Part shown: positions 33,537-44,587 of the stretch, piece after piece
How the letters are laid out: every line of letters begins with the position of its first letter
Numbering within the stretch: the first letter of the stretch is position 1
DNA from: Pelecanus crispus
Taxonomy: Eukaryota; Chordata; Aves; Pelecaniformes; Pelecanidae
Assembly (NCBI RefSeq): GCF_030463565.1
Contig: NC_134656.1
Location: 501,001 to 565,000, forward strand
Direction of reading: 5' to 3'
DNA: 64,000 bases
Notes under the pieces: model-generated
The model's input: the letters and a program-made list of their open reading frames with translations, nothing else
The model's database searches: none
What the model was told of the DNA's origin: nothing
Program-made: the position numbers and the translations under genes

Positions 33537-36500
33537 ATGACGGCGAGAGGCATCTTTCTGCTGGGGCTCCTCGCCCTGTGGGCAGAGCTGCAGGCAGCAC
33601 CCACCACAGGCAAGTATGGGCACGCTGGGAACACCCAGCCTCTCTAGATTTTAAGAATATTTTCTGTATTTTCATAGAATGATAGAATCACAGAATGGTT
33701 TGGGTTGGAAGGGACCTTTAATGTTCATCTAGCCCAACCGCCCTGCAATGAGCAGGGACAGCTTCAGCTCGATCCATGTTGATGATGATGTTCAGCGATG
33801 TGTGTTTAAATCTCTGTTTTCATCCCTGCATTTATGAAAGCTTCCCGTGAAGAGTTGTAACCCTTGTGAGGTTTAGCCCTTGCTTAAATTTTATAATCTT
33901 TGAATTCTGCAAAACTCCTGCTGAGGACGGAGATGGCGGTGGTACCAGCGTGCAGGCGTAGGGACGCTCGGGAGGAGGTTTGTCAGTCGAACTAGTGACC
34001 AGGGCAGGGACCGCTGGAAGCATCAGCCCGGCCAGAGCCGCGGGGTGCCGCGGACGGGACCGAGACGGGCTGGACCGGGCCCAGACTGGGCTGCCCGGGG
34101 GGGCCGGGCTGGTCCCTCCTGGCTGGGCAGAGCAGCTTCCACCTGTGGGGCTGGGACCCCCGTGGGGCGAGTGGGGACCCCCACCCCTCACAGCCCTGCT
34201 CGGGGCATCTCTAACCGAAACGAGAGCCTGCAGGTTGTTAGAGCCGAGCTCCAGCGGGCTGAGCTCTGCTGCCCACCTGCCTGTGCCTGCCTCGGAGCCG
34301 GCGCAGCACGTTCCTCGCCCGGGCTGGCAGCTGCCCCTGCGCTTTGCTTCGTGGCAGGTTCAGGGTGTCTCCCCCCTGTGAGCCCTCCGAAAGCACCAGC
34401 CCCGCCAGGGAGGTGCAGCTCTGGGAGAAAGGAAATTCTCAAAGAAGAATTATTTTTCCTTCTTTCTCTTTTTTTTCTTTTTTTTTTTAATGGCCAACTT
34501 TCAAAGAAGTGAAAATTGCATTTCTTCTGAATGAGCAGTGAAGTGATTTTGAGAGCAGTGTTTGAGATTTTACAGAATCCCTTCTTTCCAAACACTCCTG
34601 CACCTGTTGCAAGCCAGGCTGTTTTATTCTAAGGCTTAAACTCCGAGGCAGCGGTGGCTCCTGCGCAGCGGGAGCCAGGTTTGCTGTCGCTCTGTAATAG
34701 GATGCTGGGGCGATCACATGCTGATGAAAATGTGTTGAAGAAACTTGCGTTTCTTTTGGTCTCAGTTTACAGGCTGGCTTTAAGCCTTACGATACAGCCC
34801 ACCTTTTGCCAGCAAGCCGGCGGTGCTGGTGCCTCCGTTGCTGACGTGCTGGTCCCGTTCCCTGCCTCAGCGCGATGCCAGGCACTGCCCGTGGGGAGCC
34901 TTGTGCCGCGCCGCTCTGCTGCTGCGCGGGATCGCTCGCTGCTGCTCAACTGCAGAGCATGCAGACTGACTTCCTAAATACGCTTACCGATATATTTCTC
35001 CCCTGGTTAAATAGCACAGGCTGTATTTGTATTCCTTTTGCTAAGAAGTTGCTGTAGTCCATCGTGCAATGTTCACCTGTCCCCTGCACCCCCTGGGAGC
35101 ACCCCAGGGCTCACAGACGCACAGACGCACGTTTCCGTGCTTTTCCTCTCCAAGTCCTGGCACGGCTCTCCACGTGCCTGCGACCGGCCCGGCAGCTGTC
35201 CCCTCCCGGCGCGGAGGCCGGTGCTTTGGGGGTGCTGGCGGCTGCTGGTGCTGCTGCCTGCGAGGGCTGGGGGAGCCGCGGGGGGAGCGGGGTGGGGACG
35301 GGGCGATGCGGGGCTCACCGCAGGCGCCGGGACAGGCTGCAGCGTGGTGTGGTGCCGTCTCTCACCCAGCTGCCCCACGCAGCTGGGGCCGCGGGCGGGT
35401 GCTGGCCCTGGTGCAGGGATGCCCAGGAGCGCCCGGGCGGGCAGGCGTGCTGCGGCTCCTGCGGCGGCTCCTCCGCAGCACTGCTGCTGCCAGCGGCGAG
35501 GGACCCTCGGGCACCGGCCCCACCATGACACTGCCATGCACCGGGACACACTGGCATGGCCCCAGGGGGCTGTGCTGCCCTGGCTGTGTAAGCAGCAGCA
35601 GGCAGGCAGAGGCCTGAAATCCCACCAGGAAAATCCACAGGGGAGAAGGCAGCCGGGCAGCACTGTGGCAAACCCGGCTGCTGAGAGCATGGGGAAGCGT
35701 CCTGCCCTCGGCGCCGTGGCTCAGCACCAAAGTGCCAAGTCTGAGCCCCTGAGCCATCATGGGGCAGATCCCCGGGGGCTTTGCCCATCTGGGAGCCCTG
35801 TGTGGTGACGTGGGGTGCTGGCGGGTGGGAGCCACGGGTGGGAGCCGTGGGTGGGAGCCACAGGTGGGAGCCATGGGTGGGATGGCAGTGCAGGGCTGGT
35901 GCCCCAGGGCTGACGCTGCTGCTTTCTGCTCCCTTCCAGGGCTCCCCGGAGCAGCCCCTGCCAGGTGGCCGCAGCCAGGGCTGCCTGGAAGCACTCTGCC
36001 AGGGAAGAGCCCTTTGCCTGGGGAAGAGCCCAGCGCGGTGCCCGATCCGCAGCCTGGCAGGGTTGCCCCGGTCGGGAAGCAGGAGTCGGGTGCGGAGCGG
36101 GTGGGTAAGGACCAGCGCCTGCCTGGGGCTGAGCCGGTGGCTGCTGCAACGCCCGCGTCGGGGAAGAAGCCGGTGACCGGGGGGGAACCCGCGGTGGGGA
36201 ACAAGCCCACGCTGGCTGGGAAACCAGATGCTGGGAAGAAACCCAGTTCAGGGAAAAAGCCAGCATGTGGAGGGAAGACTGAGACTAGGGAAAAAACAGA
36301 GGTTGTTGCAAAGCCGGAGACAGGAGTGAAGCCGGGGACTGGAGGGAAGCCGGAGACTGGAGGGAAGCCGGGGACCGGGGGGAAGCCGGGGACCAGCGTG
36401 AAGCCGGAGACTGGGGGGAAGCCGGAGACTGGGGGGAAGCCGGAGACTGGGGGAAAGCCAGAGACTGGGGGAAAGCCGTCGACCGGAGTGAAGCCAGAGA

Positions 36501-37054
36501 CTGGAGGGAAGCCGGAGACTGGGGGGAAGCCGGGGACCAGCGTGAAGCCGGAGACCGGGGAGAAGCCAGAGACCGGGGGGAAACCAGAGACCGGGGGGAA
36601 ACCAGTGGCCGGGGAGAAACCTGTGCTGGGGGAGAAGCCAGAGACTGGGGGGAAGCCGGGGAGTGAGGGGAAGCCTGAGGCGGGAAAGAAGCCTGAGTCC
36701 GACAAGGGTGACAGTGGGGAGGGTGATGACAGTGACGATGACAATGATGATGACGACGATGACGACGATGATGATGATGATGATAAAAATGAGCATGGCG
36801 ATGGCGATGACAATGGTGACAATGACGGTGGTGACGATGGCAACGACGATGGCAATGACGATGGCAACGACGATGGAAATGACGATGGCGATGACAATGA
36901 CAACAACGATGGTGATGATAATGATGATGATGATGATGATGGTGATGACGATGACGATGACTATGATGGTGACGACAGCTACGGAGATTATGGCGATGGT
37001 GACAATGATGATAGTGATGATGATGGTGGTGGTGATGGTGATTACACTTGGTGA
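33537..37054 (+). CDS. Secreted KPETGG-repeat / Asp-rich protein, unnamed
   Basis: Two exons, 33537-33609 and 35940-37054, in phase 1; 1188 nt, 395 residues. Exon 1 is a signal peptide ([20 protein letters not shown]) nearly identical in its core GLLALWAEL to that of WFDC2 in this window. Its donor is AG|GCAAGT, an ideal GC-AG donor. Exon 2 has a Pro/Gly-rich linker (about 100 residues), 22 hexapeptides of the KPETGG type (36311-36706), then about 115 residues that are well over half aspartate, with Gly and Asn, ending DYTW. No cysteine knot or WAP motif is present; one Cys occurs in the linker. AATAAA lies 155 bp after the stop. The layout (signal exon plus one repetitive exon at a WFDC locus) is that of mammalian REST genes such as semenogelin. 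The Asp-rich tail suggests calcium or mineral binding, perhaps egg-related; this is inference. I do not recognise a named orthologue. Confidence 0.72.
33674..33765 (-). mobile_element. CR1 LINE 3'-end fragment
   Basis: Antisense CR1 tail: ATAGAATCACAGAATGG, then GGTTGGAAGGGACCTTTAATG and AGCCCAACCGCCCTGCAATGAGC. Under 100 bp, inside the intron of the Lys-Pro repeat gene just after exon 1. Confidence 0.9.
35825..35881. repeat. 14-bp tandem repeat (GGTGGGAGCCAYGG), four copies
   Basis: Short G-rich tandem array 60-115 bp before the acceptor of the large repeat exon. Confidence 0.8.
36311..36706 (+). repeat. 18-bp coding minisatellite (KPETGG units)
   Basis: 22 in-frame 18-bp units (AAGCCGGAGACTGGGGGG type). 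Variants change residues 3, 5 and 6 ([30 protein letters not shown]). All keep Lys-Pro, and the frame is never broken, which argues for selection on the protein. Confidence 0.92.
36707..37051 (+). repeat. GAT/GAC-rich coding repeat (Asp-rich tail)
   Basis: Irregular GAT/GAC trinucleotide and GATGGCAATGAC-type 12-bp repeats encoding Asp runs and Gly-Asn-Asp-Asp motifs. Frames on the opposite strand (His- or Ile/Val-rich) are shadows. Confidence 0.9.
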
Positions 37055-37208
37055 CCGATGCTGCAGGGTGTGTGAGGAGCATGTGGGGCGAGGAGAGCCT
37101 GTGGTGGGTGGGCACAGGGGCAGCCGCCCCCGGCCTCCTCCTCTGCCTCGCTCTGCCAGGGCCGGTCCCGGGCACCAACAGCGTTTTGGGCAGGACATTC
37201 TCTCTCCT

Positions 37209-37214
37209 AATAAA
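37209..37214 (+). terminator. Polyadenylation signal of the Lys-Pro repeat gene
   Basis: AATAAA 155 bp after the stop codon, in the expected orientation. Confidence 0.75.
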
Positions 37215-38251
37215 CCCCACATTGGGCCACCACCTTGGCGTGACGAGCTGTCCTTGGTCAGTGCCTGGCATGGCCAGGCCATCATGGTTGCCCCAGCCCT
37301 GCCCTGGGCACAGGGAGCTCCCACGCCCGCTCCTGCCCGGCGTGGGCTCGGCAGGGCTCTTTGCGCAGCGACGTGGCTCTGTCCCCCGTGGGAGAGCCAC
37401 AGGGACGGCCCCGGCCAGGCGCACAGCCAGGACCAGCAGCGCATCTCTGGGCCAGGAGAAACCTCCCCGTGGGGTCTGTTCCCCCCAGCTCCCCGGGGCT
37501 CCCTGGAGTGAGCTGCTCCGTGGCCAAGGCCCCCCCAAGGCATCATCCGAAAGCAGCCGCCATGGCAGGGCTTGGCCAGGAGCCATGCGGGCACGGACAC
37601 CCACAGGTCCCGGATCTGGGGATTTTGCACAGGCGGTGTGCCAGGGTGCTGGGAGCTCGTGCGCCCTTTGGAGCGTCGCCTGTGCCCGCCGTGCTGCACC
37701 GCGCCGTGCTGGCAGCAGGGTCGGCAGCTGGGGGACAGCTAAGCCCTGCCTGTGCAGGATGCGAGGGGCATCGCCCGCTGAGCCCCGAGGGCTCAGGGCA
37801 GCCCCAACACGCTCCTGCTGCGGAGCTGCACCGCGGTGAGGTCGGGGCTGGCTGTGCCGCTGTGGGCCTGGGACAAGCCCGGGTCCTCTCTGGCGGCACG
37901 ATGGGGTCCCACTGGGTGCATGCTCCCAGAAGGGTCTCTGGGAACAGGGACTAACCCGGTCCCGGCAGGGATGGACGGACCCGTGGAGTTTGGGCAGGAC
38001 TCATGTGCAGGTCCCCGGGGACCCACCGGCTGCGGTGGCACAGCCCTGCCCAGGACCCCATCCCTCCCAGGATGACTGACGCAGCAGGAGCCAGCCAGTG
38101 TTCATCGCAGACTAGGTTTACTGGGGGGTGAGGGGGCACGGAGACCCCTGTGCTCAGCACGGAGCTGAGGGCGAGGGGGTGGAGGTGGGGTCAGGGGGGA
38201 CGGGTGCTTATCCAGCAGCTGATGGGTCCCTCCATGGCCGGCTGGCTGGCT

Positions 38252-38290
38252 GTCCATCTGTCCGTCTGTCTGTCTGTCCGTCTGTCTGGT
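38252..38290. repeat. (TCTG/TCCG)n microsatellite
   Basis: Tetranucleotide array of about nine units. Confidence 0.9.
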
Positions 38291-38639
38291 GCGGGGTGGC
38301 TGCACATGCTGGGTCCTTGGTCCGGGTCCAGGCAGGGGCTAGGTGAACCCTGGGGAGAGACGGGAGCATCCATGTCCCAAGCCCTCGCTTCGGAGCGTGC
38401 CGGGGCGCAGCCGTTGGCCCCGCAGCGGGGCCCTGGGGGTGAGGGCTTCCACGACCCTGGGCACCCATCCCAGGGGAGCTGCCGGCGGGGGTTGCCGGTC
38501 GCTTCTGCAGCGTGCAAGGGTGTGCAGGGAGACGGCACTGCTGTGCGAGACACTGCACCCCAGCCATGGCTGCGCTCGTCCCTCTGCATGCGACCGCGCA
38601 TCCTCGCACAGCGCCGTCCCGCGCCCGCCCCGCGCTCAC

Positions 38640-38706
38640 CTGCAGACACCAGCCGGGCCCAGAGGCAGCAGAGCCCCAGGAGCAGGAGCAGCGACAGCAG
38701 CCGCAT
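38640..38706 (-). CDS. Orphan WFDC-type signal-peptide exon
   Basis: On the minus strand ATG at 38706 opens MRLLSLLLLLGLCCLWARL..., a textbook signal peptide, and ends CTGCAG|GTGAGC in phase 1, exactly like the other WFDC signal exons. A TTTAAA box lies 50 bp upstream (38756-38761). No WAP exon follows. The frame also stays open unspliced to 38191; one phase-compatible acceptor (CGCTGCAG, exon from 38504) would give a Pro-rich peptide with a few cysteines that I do not recognise. AGTAAA at 38117-38122 (minus) could end the transcript. Either a small secreted peptide gene or a gene that lost its inhibitor exon. Confidence 0.5.
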
Positions 38707-38943
38707 GGCGCAGGGCGGGCAGCGCGGGGGCTGCCTGTCCAGGCACAGGCAGGGGTTTAAATCCTCTCGGGGCTGGAGGTTGGTCCCAGTGACCCAGTCT
38801 GTGCCCCAGCGCCCGGCACGCTCCGTCTGAGCGTGAACCCCCCCGTCCCCTCCCTCCTGCGGGCTGCTGCTGCTGGACGAGCCACGTGGGGAGGCACGAA
38901 GGTGCTGCTGCTTGGTGCTGGGCTCCGTGCAGCCCTGAGAGAG

Positions 38944-38982
38944 CCGTGCCGTGCCATGCCGTGCCGTGCCATGCTGTGCTGC
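38944..38982. repeat. Pentanucleotide (GCCGT/GCCAT)n
   Basis: About eight head-to-tail 5-bp units. Confidence 0.85.
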
Positions 38983-39963
38983 AAGACAAGAGCAGCCAGC
39001 GCAGCTTCCCGCTGCTGGGGACAGGTACAAGCTGGGCAGCAGCAAGGGGCTGGAGGACCCCGGCGTGGGGCTGGCTCTGCCGAGGCAGCGGAGGTGGCTC
39101 CCCGGCTGCGCGCTGTGGAGCGGCCCGTGGTGCCCTGGCAGATCTCTGGGCATTGTTCTGCCTCCGGGAACAATTGCTGGCTCCCGAGGGACGTCCTGTG
39201 ACCAGACACGGTCCGCAGTCCCGCGCTGCCACAGGCCCCTCGGCACCGCACCTCCCGGCCGGGGGTTGCCCACCCGGCCCCACGCCTTGGGGTGGCAGCT
39301 GGGGACCAGGACTGGCCGGGGGGCGCAGGGCCCCGGTGCTGAGGGCAGGGAGCCAGAGGCTGCATGGGCGCTCTGCCTGGGTGCTGGGACTGTGGAGCCG
39401 TAGCACTGGGTCTCACGTCCTCGCTGGAGCCAGGGCGGGTGCCCGGGTCCCCATCACGCGGTGCCGGAGCTGCCTCTTGCCTCCTGCTCCCTTCCGTGGG
39501 ACTGGACACCCCGGCCCCTGCAAGCTGCCCACTACTGGGGCTCCAGGAACGGGCATGGATCTGCACCAGCACCATTGCTCGGAGGGATACAGCCCTTCTG
39601 GGATCTGGCTGTGCTTCCCATCCATGGCTCTGCCCATGCCAGGAGCCCTGTGACAATTGCTCAGGCCCTGGCTCTCCTGGGGGGTCCCGAAGCTGCCCCC
39701 AACACCGTGCTGAGTCAGGGTATCTGCAAGCGTGCCACAGGCTGCACCGGCAGCAGGGGCTGTCCCGGGAGCTGCTGCCTGTCCCTGGTGCTGCACCGTG
39801 CCAGCGCTGCGTGGGGCTGCAGACGGGTCTGCTGGCACGGTGTGTTGCAAGGATGGAAGCACCGGAGCTGCCGGGGCTTTCCCTGCCGGCTCTCTTCCGG
39901 GAGCGCCTGTCCCTGGGAGAGGCAGGAGGGCTCTAGCACACTCGGCTGGGTAGGCTGCCTGCA

Positions 39964-40126
39964 CGTGTGTATGCGTGTGCGTGTGCATGTGCGATCCAAA
40001 CTGGCCAGGTGTGGACATGTGTGTGTGCGTGCATGTGCAGTCCGTGCTCTGTGTGTATGTGTGTGCGGGGGTGTGTGCGGGGGTGTGTACGGTCCACGCC
40101 GCAGTGCCTGTGCCATCTAAAGCATG
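39964..40126. repeat. TG/CG-type dinucleotide-rich microsatellite
   Basis: Interrupted TGTGTG/TGCGTG tract with G-rich interruptions, including GTGTGTGCGGGG twice. Confidence 0.85.
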
Positions 40127-42487
40127 TGTGCCTGTGCGTGCCCATCCGCAGTCCAGGCTGGCTGGGTGCTGCCACGTGCTTGCTGGCTACATGGGGACCC
40201 TCTCCCACCGGTGCGTCCCTGTGTGCGGGATGGACGTCACACACAGGCGGGATGACCTGTCCTGGGAGCACGCGGAGCCACGAGAAGAGCAGCAGCAGGG
40301 AGCGCTGGCTCCACCGTGCAGGGCATCCCCGCTCCCCGCAGGGGCTGTGCCTGTCCCCGGGTGGGCAGTGGGGACAGTGCCCGGCTTGTGTCAGCCCTGG
40401 GGAGCGTCGGTCCCGATGGGCCAGCGGGATCTGCATGGGGCCAGCCGGGACGTGCCACGGCCAGGGGGACCCACTCTGCCCCTCGGCTCTCCCAGGCCTC
40501 TCCTGCCGCACAACTAGGCCAGGCAGGAGCATCCTCCCGGTGACACAGCCCTGTCCCCTCCCTGTGTCCCGGTTCGGTGCCCGCCCTGGGAGGTGCCACA
40601 TTCCTGGGTGCTCCCTGGGCTGGGCTGACCCGGTCGCTGTTTCCGCCTCGGTGGAGGTCTGGCCGGCTGCGCCCATTACTCACGCTGCGCGTCCCCGGCC
40701 ACGTGAGCTGGACGCGGCAGCGGGGCAGGGCAGGGGTCACCGACACGGGTCCCCTGTGGGGTGCGGTTTGCTGTTTTGTGCAACCCCAATGTCTGCCTAG
40801 AAGCAGCCCCCCCCCCCCGGCCCCTGCGCTTCCCCAAAAGCCAGCACCCCCGGGACAGGCTCCCGCGCCCACCGCAGCGTCCCCCGGCTTGGCCGTGGCA
40901 TCGCCGCCGGTGCAGGGGCAGCAGGGGCTGGTCCGGAAGACGATGTCAGTCATTGCAGTGGTTACCCGGGCGGCTGAGATATCGTGGAGAGATAGCGGGG
41001 AAAAATGTAGCCTTGGCGGATTTTGGTGCCGTGGCCCTGCCCTCCTGCAGGATGTGGGCCTGGGTGTTTTGGTGCCTCCGGGAACGTCCCAGACAGCTCA
41101 AGGTTGTGGGAGACGTGCCGAGGGTGGCCGCCGAGATGTGATCACCGCGGTCCCTGTGCAGGGGTCCCCTTCCCACCGCCTGCCCTGACCCTGCTCCCCC
41201 TGATTGCCACCGGCATGCCCCTCCGGCTTTGCTCCTGCCCCGCTCAGGCATTGCCACGTCACCGTGTCCTGCGCCGGGGACGCTGCCGGTGTCTCCGTCC
41301 CGGAACTTCAGAGGAGAGGCTGGGAAAATCTGCGGTGGGGCACGGGCGGGTCGCAGCACCTCCCTCCAAACCCCACCCCAGGTCTGACTTTCCTGGCCTC
41401 TCCCTCGCCCTCGGCTTCCCCCTTGGGACAGTAATCACAGCAGTAATTAGGAAGACAATTATTCCTGCTGAATGGGAACAGCTTAAGCTGTTTCTCCCGG
41501 CTTTTGGCAGGTTTCACCCCACACCCGCCCATGGGTGCTGGCAGGATGCCCGGGACAGGCCTGCCACCCAGCCCGGCGCTGGGAGCCCTGTGCCGCCATG
41601 GGTCTGGCCCCGGCCGGGAGCGGGGCAGGCTGCCAGCCGTGTCCCATCCCCAGGGAATGCCCCTCGCACCGGCGCGATGGACCCTGACCCGCTGCCAGGA
41701 GCAGGGGGCTGCCGAGGGGGACAGGGCACGGCTCTGCCCTGGCAGACCCCGGGAGGGGAGCGGGTGAAGGGGATGGCCCCGGCGTGGGAGATGGTGAGGA
41801 GGTGGACGGCAAAAGGCTGATGGTGCCTGCAGAGTGGGAGGGCGATAGCAGCGTCACCACCCCGCAGGACCCATGGTCGGCAGGCGAGGTGGTACCCGCA
41901 GGCTCAGCCCTGCGCGTGGGACTGCCATGCCCGGGGTCCTCTCCGTCGAACCGGGGAGGAGAAGGGGAGAAGGGGCACGTCCCCCGCACAACTCTTGCGC
42001 AGCCGTTCCCCGAGGACCCGTGCCGCGGGGAGAGCAAGGGAGAGCAGCGCTGCGACGTGTGGTGCCCCAGAGCCTTCCCCGGCTGACGGCTGCGCCAGAG
42101 CCGCTGGCTTTCTGCGCCCTGGCACGGCACCGCCGCGCTCACTGGTAGCGGAGAGGCCGTCGCCGACCTCCCCCTGCCCATCCCCAGCACTGGCTCAGCC
42201 CGGGGGGCTGCGGGCAGGCCCCCAGCCCAGGCACGCTGCTGCTGCTGCCTGGCCGGGCTCCCCGCGGGCTGCGCCAGAGCAGCCGTCCCGTCCTACCGGT
42301 CCCCCCAGGTTGAGGGCTGTGGCCGGGATGCTGCCGGGGAGGCCGGGCCCTGCCTGGGCGCGGCTCGTTACCCACATGGCAGGAATTAGCCGGGCTCGGG
42401 CGCCAGCCCTGCTCCCTCCGCCCCGCCAGCACACCTTAAATCCCAGCCCGCCGCACCCAGCACCCAGACCTGGCTGCCCAGGGAACC

Positions 42488-43629
42488 ATGGAGCTGCCTC
42501 ACAGCTGCCTCCTCCTCCTCCTCGGAGCCCTGCTCCCCCTTGCCGCACGGTCTGACCCGGCCCTGCGCATGGCTGGAAGAGAGGAGCAAGGGATGGGTGA
42601 GTGCAGCCGGGGAATGCCCCGGTGACAGGGATGCTCTGGGTGCTGCCGCTGCCCAGCGGTCCCCGCTGCTCTGCGTGGTGCTGGGCATCCACAGGGGCAC
42701 GGGGCCGCGGGTGATGGGGGTCCGGCCCTGGGGTGCTGGGAGGCTGCTCAGCCCCCAGCTCTGCGGCCCTCCCCAGCGTCCCGGCCGCTGTGTCCCGCAG
42801 CGAAGCCCGGGTACTGCTACCACATCCCAGAGGTGGAGGACCCGCTGGACGAGGACTGTGGTGCTTGCCGCAGGGATGCCTCCTGCTCCCACTGCACCGG
42901 TGATGCCGGCTGCCCCGGTGCCACCAAGTGCTGCCCCAGCAAGTGTGGCTACACATGCCAGGAGCCAGTGCTGGGTGAGGGCTCAGTGCCGTGGCGGTGG
43001 GGCTCTGGAGCGGCGGCGCGGTGAGCGCAGGGGCGGGCGGGCAACAGGAGCCAAGCAGAGTGGGAAGAGGGTTCCCTGCGGTGCCCCCGAGCCCTTGCCG
43101 GGTCCTGCAGACCCCGGGGGGCACCACGCTGCGCAGCGGGGGAGCACCGGGGCTGCCGGTGCGTGGGGCCATGGGGCAGGCAGGCGCAGAGCCAGCTGCC
43201 AGCAAGAAAGGTTTGGTGGCGAGAGGGGACTGGAGCTGTGTGGACTTGTCCAAGAGCTCTGGGAGCGCCAAGCCCGGCGGCGTCCCCGTCCCGTCCCCGG
43301 CTCAGCCCGTCCCCCTCGGACTGCGCAGATTTCTGCTACCTGCCCTCCGTCTGCGGGAGCTGCAAGGCGCTCTTCCGCCGCTTCTTCTTCAACGCCTCCA
43401 GCCAGCAGTGCGAGGAGTTCATCTATGGTGGCTGTGGTGGCAACAGGAACAACTTCAAGACCGAGAGCGAGTGCTTCCAAGCTTGCTCCCACGTCGGTAA
43501 CTAGCTGTGCGCCGTGTGCCGTGCACTGTGCGCCGTGTGCCGAGTGCTGCGGCTGGCGGCTGTTCCCGCCCCTGGCGATGCCCGGCCCCGCTCCTGACCC
43601 CCGGTCTCTCAGTTGCAGGTCCCAAATAG
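42488..43629 (+). CDS. WAP + Kunitz secreted protease inhibitor, EPPIN/ovocalyxin-25-like
   Basis: Exons 42488-42596, 42801-42974, 43329-43496, 43619-43629, all phase 1; 462 nt, 153 residues. Exon 1 is a signal peptide (CLLLLLGALLPLAARS). Exon 2 is a WAP domain starting KPGYCYHIPEVED and ending TKCCPSKCGYTCQEP, but with ten cysteines: a CGACRRDASC-type insert adds two. Exon 3 is a Kunitz domain (FFFNASSQQCEEFIYGGCGGN). By BPTI alignment P1 is Lys and P1' Ala, which predicts trypsin-like targets, and BPTI Thr11 is replaced by a seventh cysteine. The last exon adds only ...VGPK. If exon 3 is not spliced it stops three residues later anyway (VGN). The order WAP then Kunitz is that of EPPIN and of chicken eggshell ovocalyxin-25; which one it corresponds to cannot be settled here. 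A TTAAAT box lies about 47 bp upstream. Confidence 0.88.
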
Positions 43630-44453
43630 CGCCGGCCCAGGGAGCGTGGCTGCCTCTGCATGGCCCCTGCCCAGGGGAAGCTGCTGCCAGCAGCCATGTC
43701 CCCATCCCCGACCCCGTCCCCGCAGGGAGCCGTTCCCTGCGGGGCTGGCGGCGACGAGCGCTGCTGCCCAGGGCGGCCGTGCCGGGGGCTGTGGCTCGCC
43801 AGGGATGCTTGCCAGCCCGAGGGCAGGGACGTGCGCCCGTGGCGACATGGCTGCCCCCTCCTGCGCCATGGTGCCCAGCCTGGCCCTCCCCTGGGGCTGC
43901 AACACTTCAATACAAGGACGGGTCCTTGGATGAGCACGTCTGGGTCTTGTCCTTCCTGCCCACGCGGGCAGGACTAGGCAGTGCCTGTCCCTCCGGGCCA
44001 TCCCCCCTTGCCGGGACCGGCTGCTGGGTGCCTTCGGCAGCACCGCACGGCAGCCCCGGAGCTCTCCCCAGCCACCGCCCCGCAGCTCCTGCTGCCTCTC
44101 CATGGGCTCCCAGCCCCGGCACTGCCCTCGAGCAGCCAACGTGACCCGGCTGGGAGCTAAAGCGACCAAACAGAGGAGAAATGGCCCCCGCCTCCATGGA
44201 TGCCCCAAGGTGGTGCCTGTCCTGCAGCCTGCCCCAGACCCGGGGCTGTGCCTGCAAAGCATCACTGGCTCTGTGGTGCCGACCCCGGTGTGCGCTGAGC
44301 CCCCGGGTGATGCTGGTGGGACCAACCCTTCCCCGGCAAGCCCCAGGGCGATGCTGGGGCTGCTCCCGGAGCACGAGGGGCTGTTCCCAGGCCTGGTGAG
44401 ACCAGCCCGGTGCTGCCGAGACTCGGGGCCGCTGGAGGTGGCCACGCACGCGC

Positions 44454-44459
44454 TTTATT
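44454..44459 (-). terminator. Poly-WAP gene polyadenylation signal
   Basis: AATAAA on the minus strand, about 130 bases beyond the proposed stop codon of the poly-WAP gene. Confidence 0.7.
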
Positions 44460-44587
44460 GCTGGAGGTGGTGGGAGAGGACAGGCCAGCTGGGGCCCGTG
44501 ACCGCCCCATGTCCCCTAAGAAGGTGTCTTCCTGCCGTGGAGCTGCTGCTCTTCTGTCACACAGCGTCTGAAAAGGAGGATGTGCTT

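Larger units (their letters stand above)
38763..42430. other. No gene recognised between the orphan signal exon and the WAP-Kunitz gene
   Basis: GC-rich sequence with overlapping open frames on both strands but no Cys pattern, domain or splice arrangement I can support. It contains the 5-bp and TG-type repeats listed separately. Confidence 0.5.

Noticed and set aside
35362-37699. Minus-strand frames rich in PVSGFP or Ile/Val/His
   Set aside because: Reverse complements of the KPETGG and Asp-rich coding repeats; the plus strand has the signal exon, acceptor and poly(A) site.
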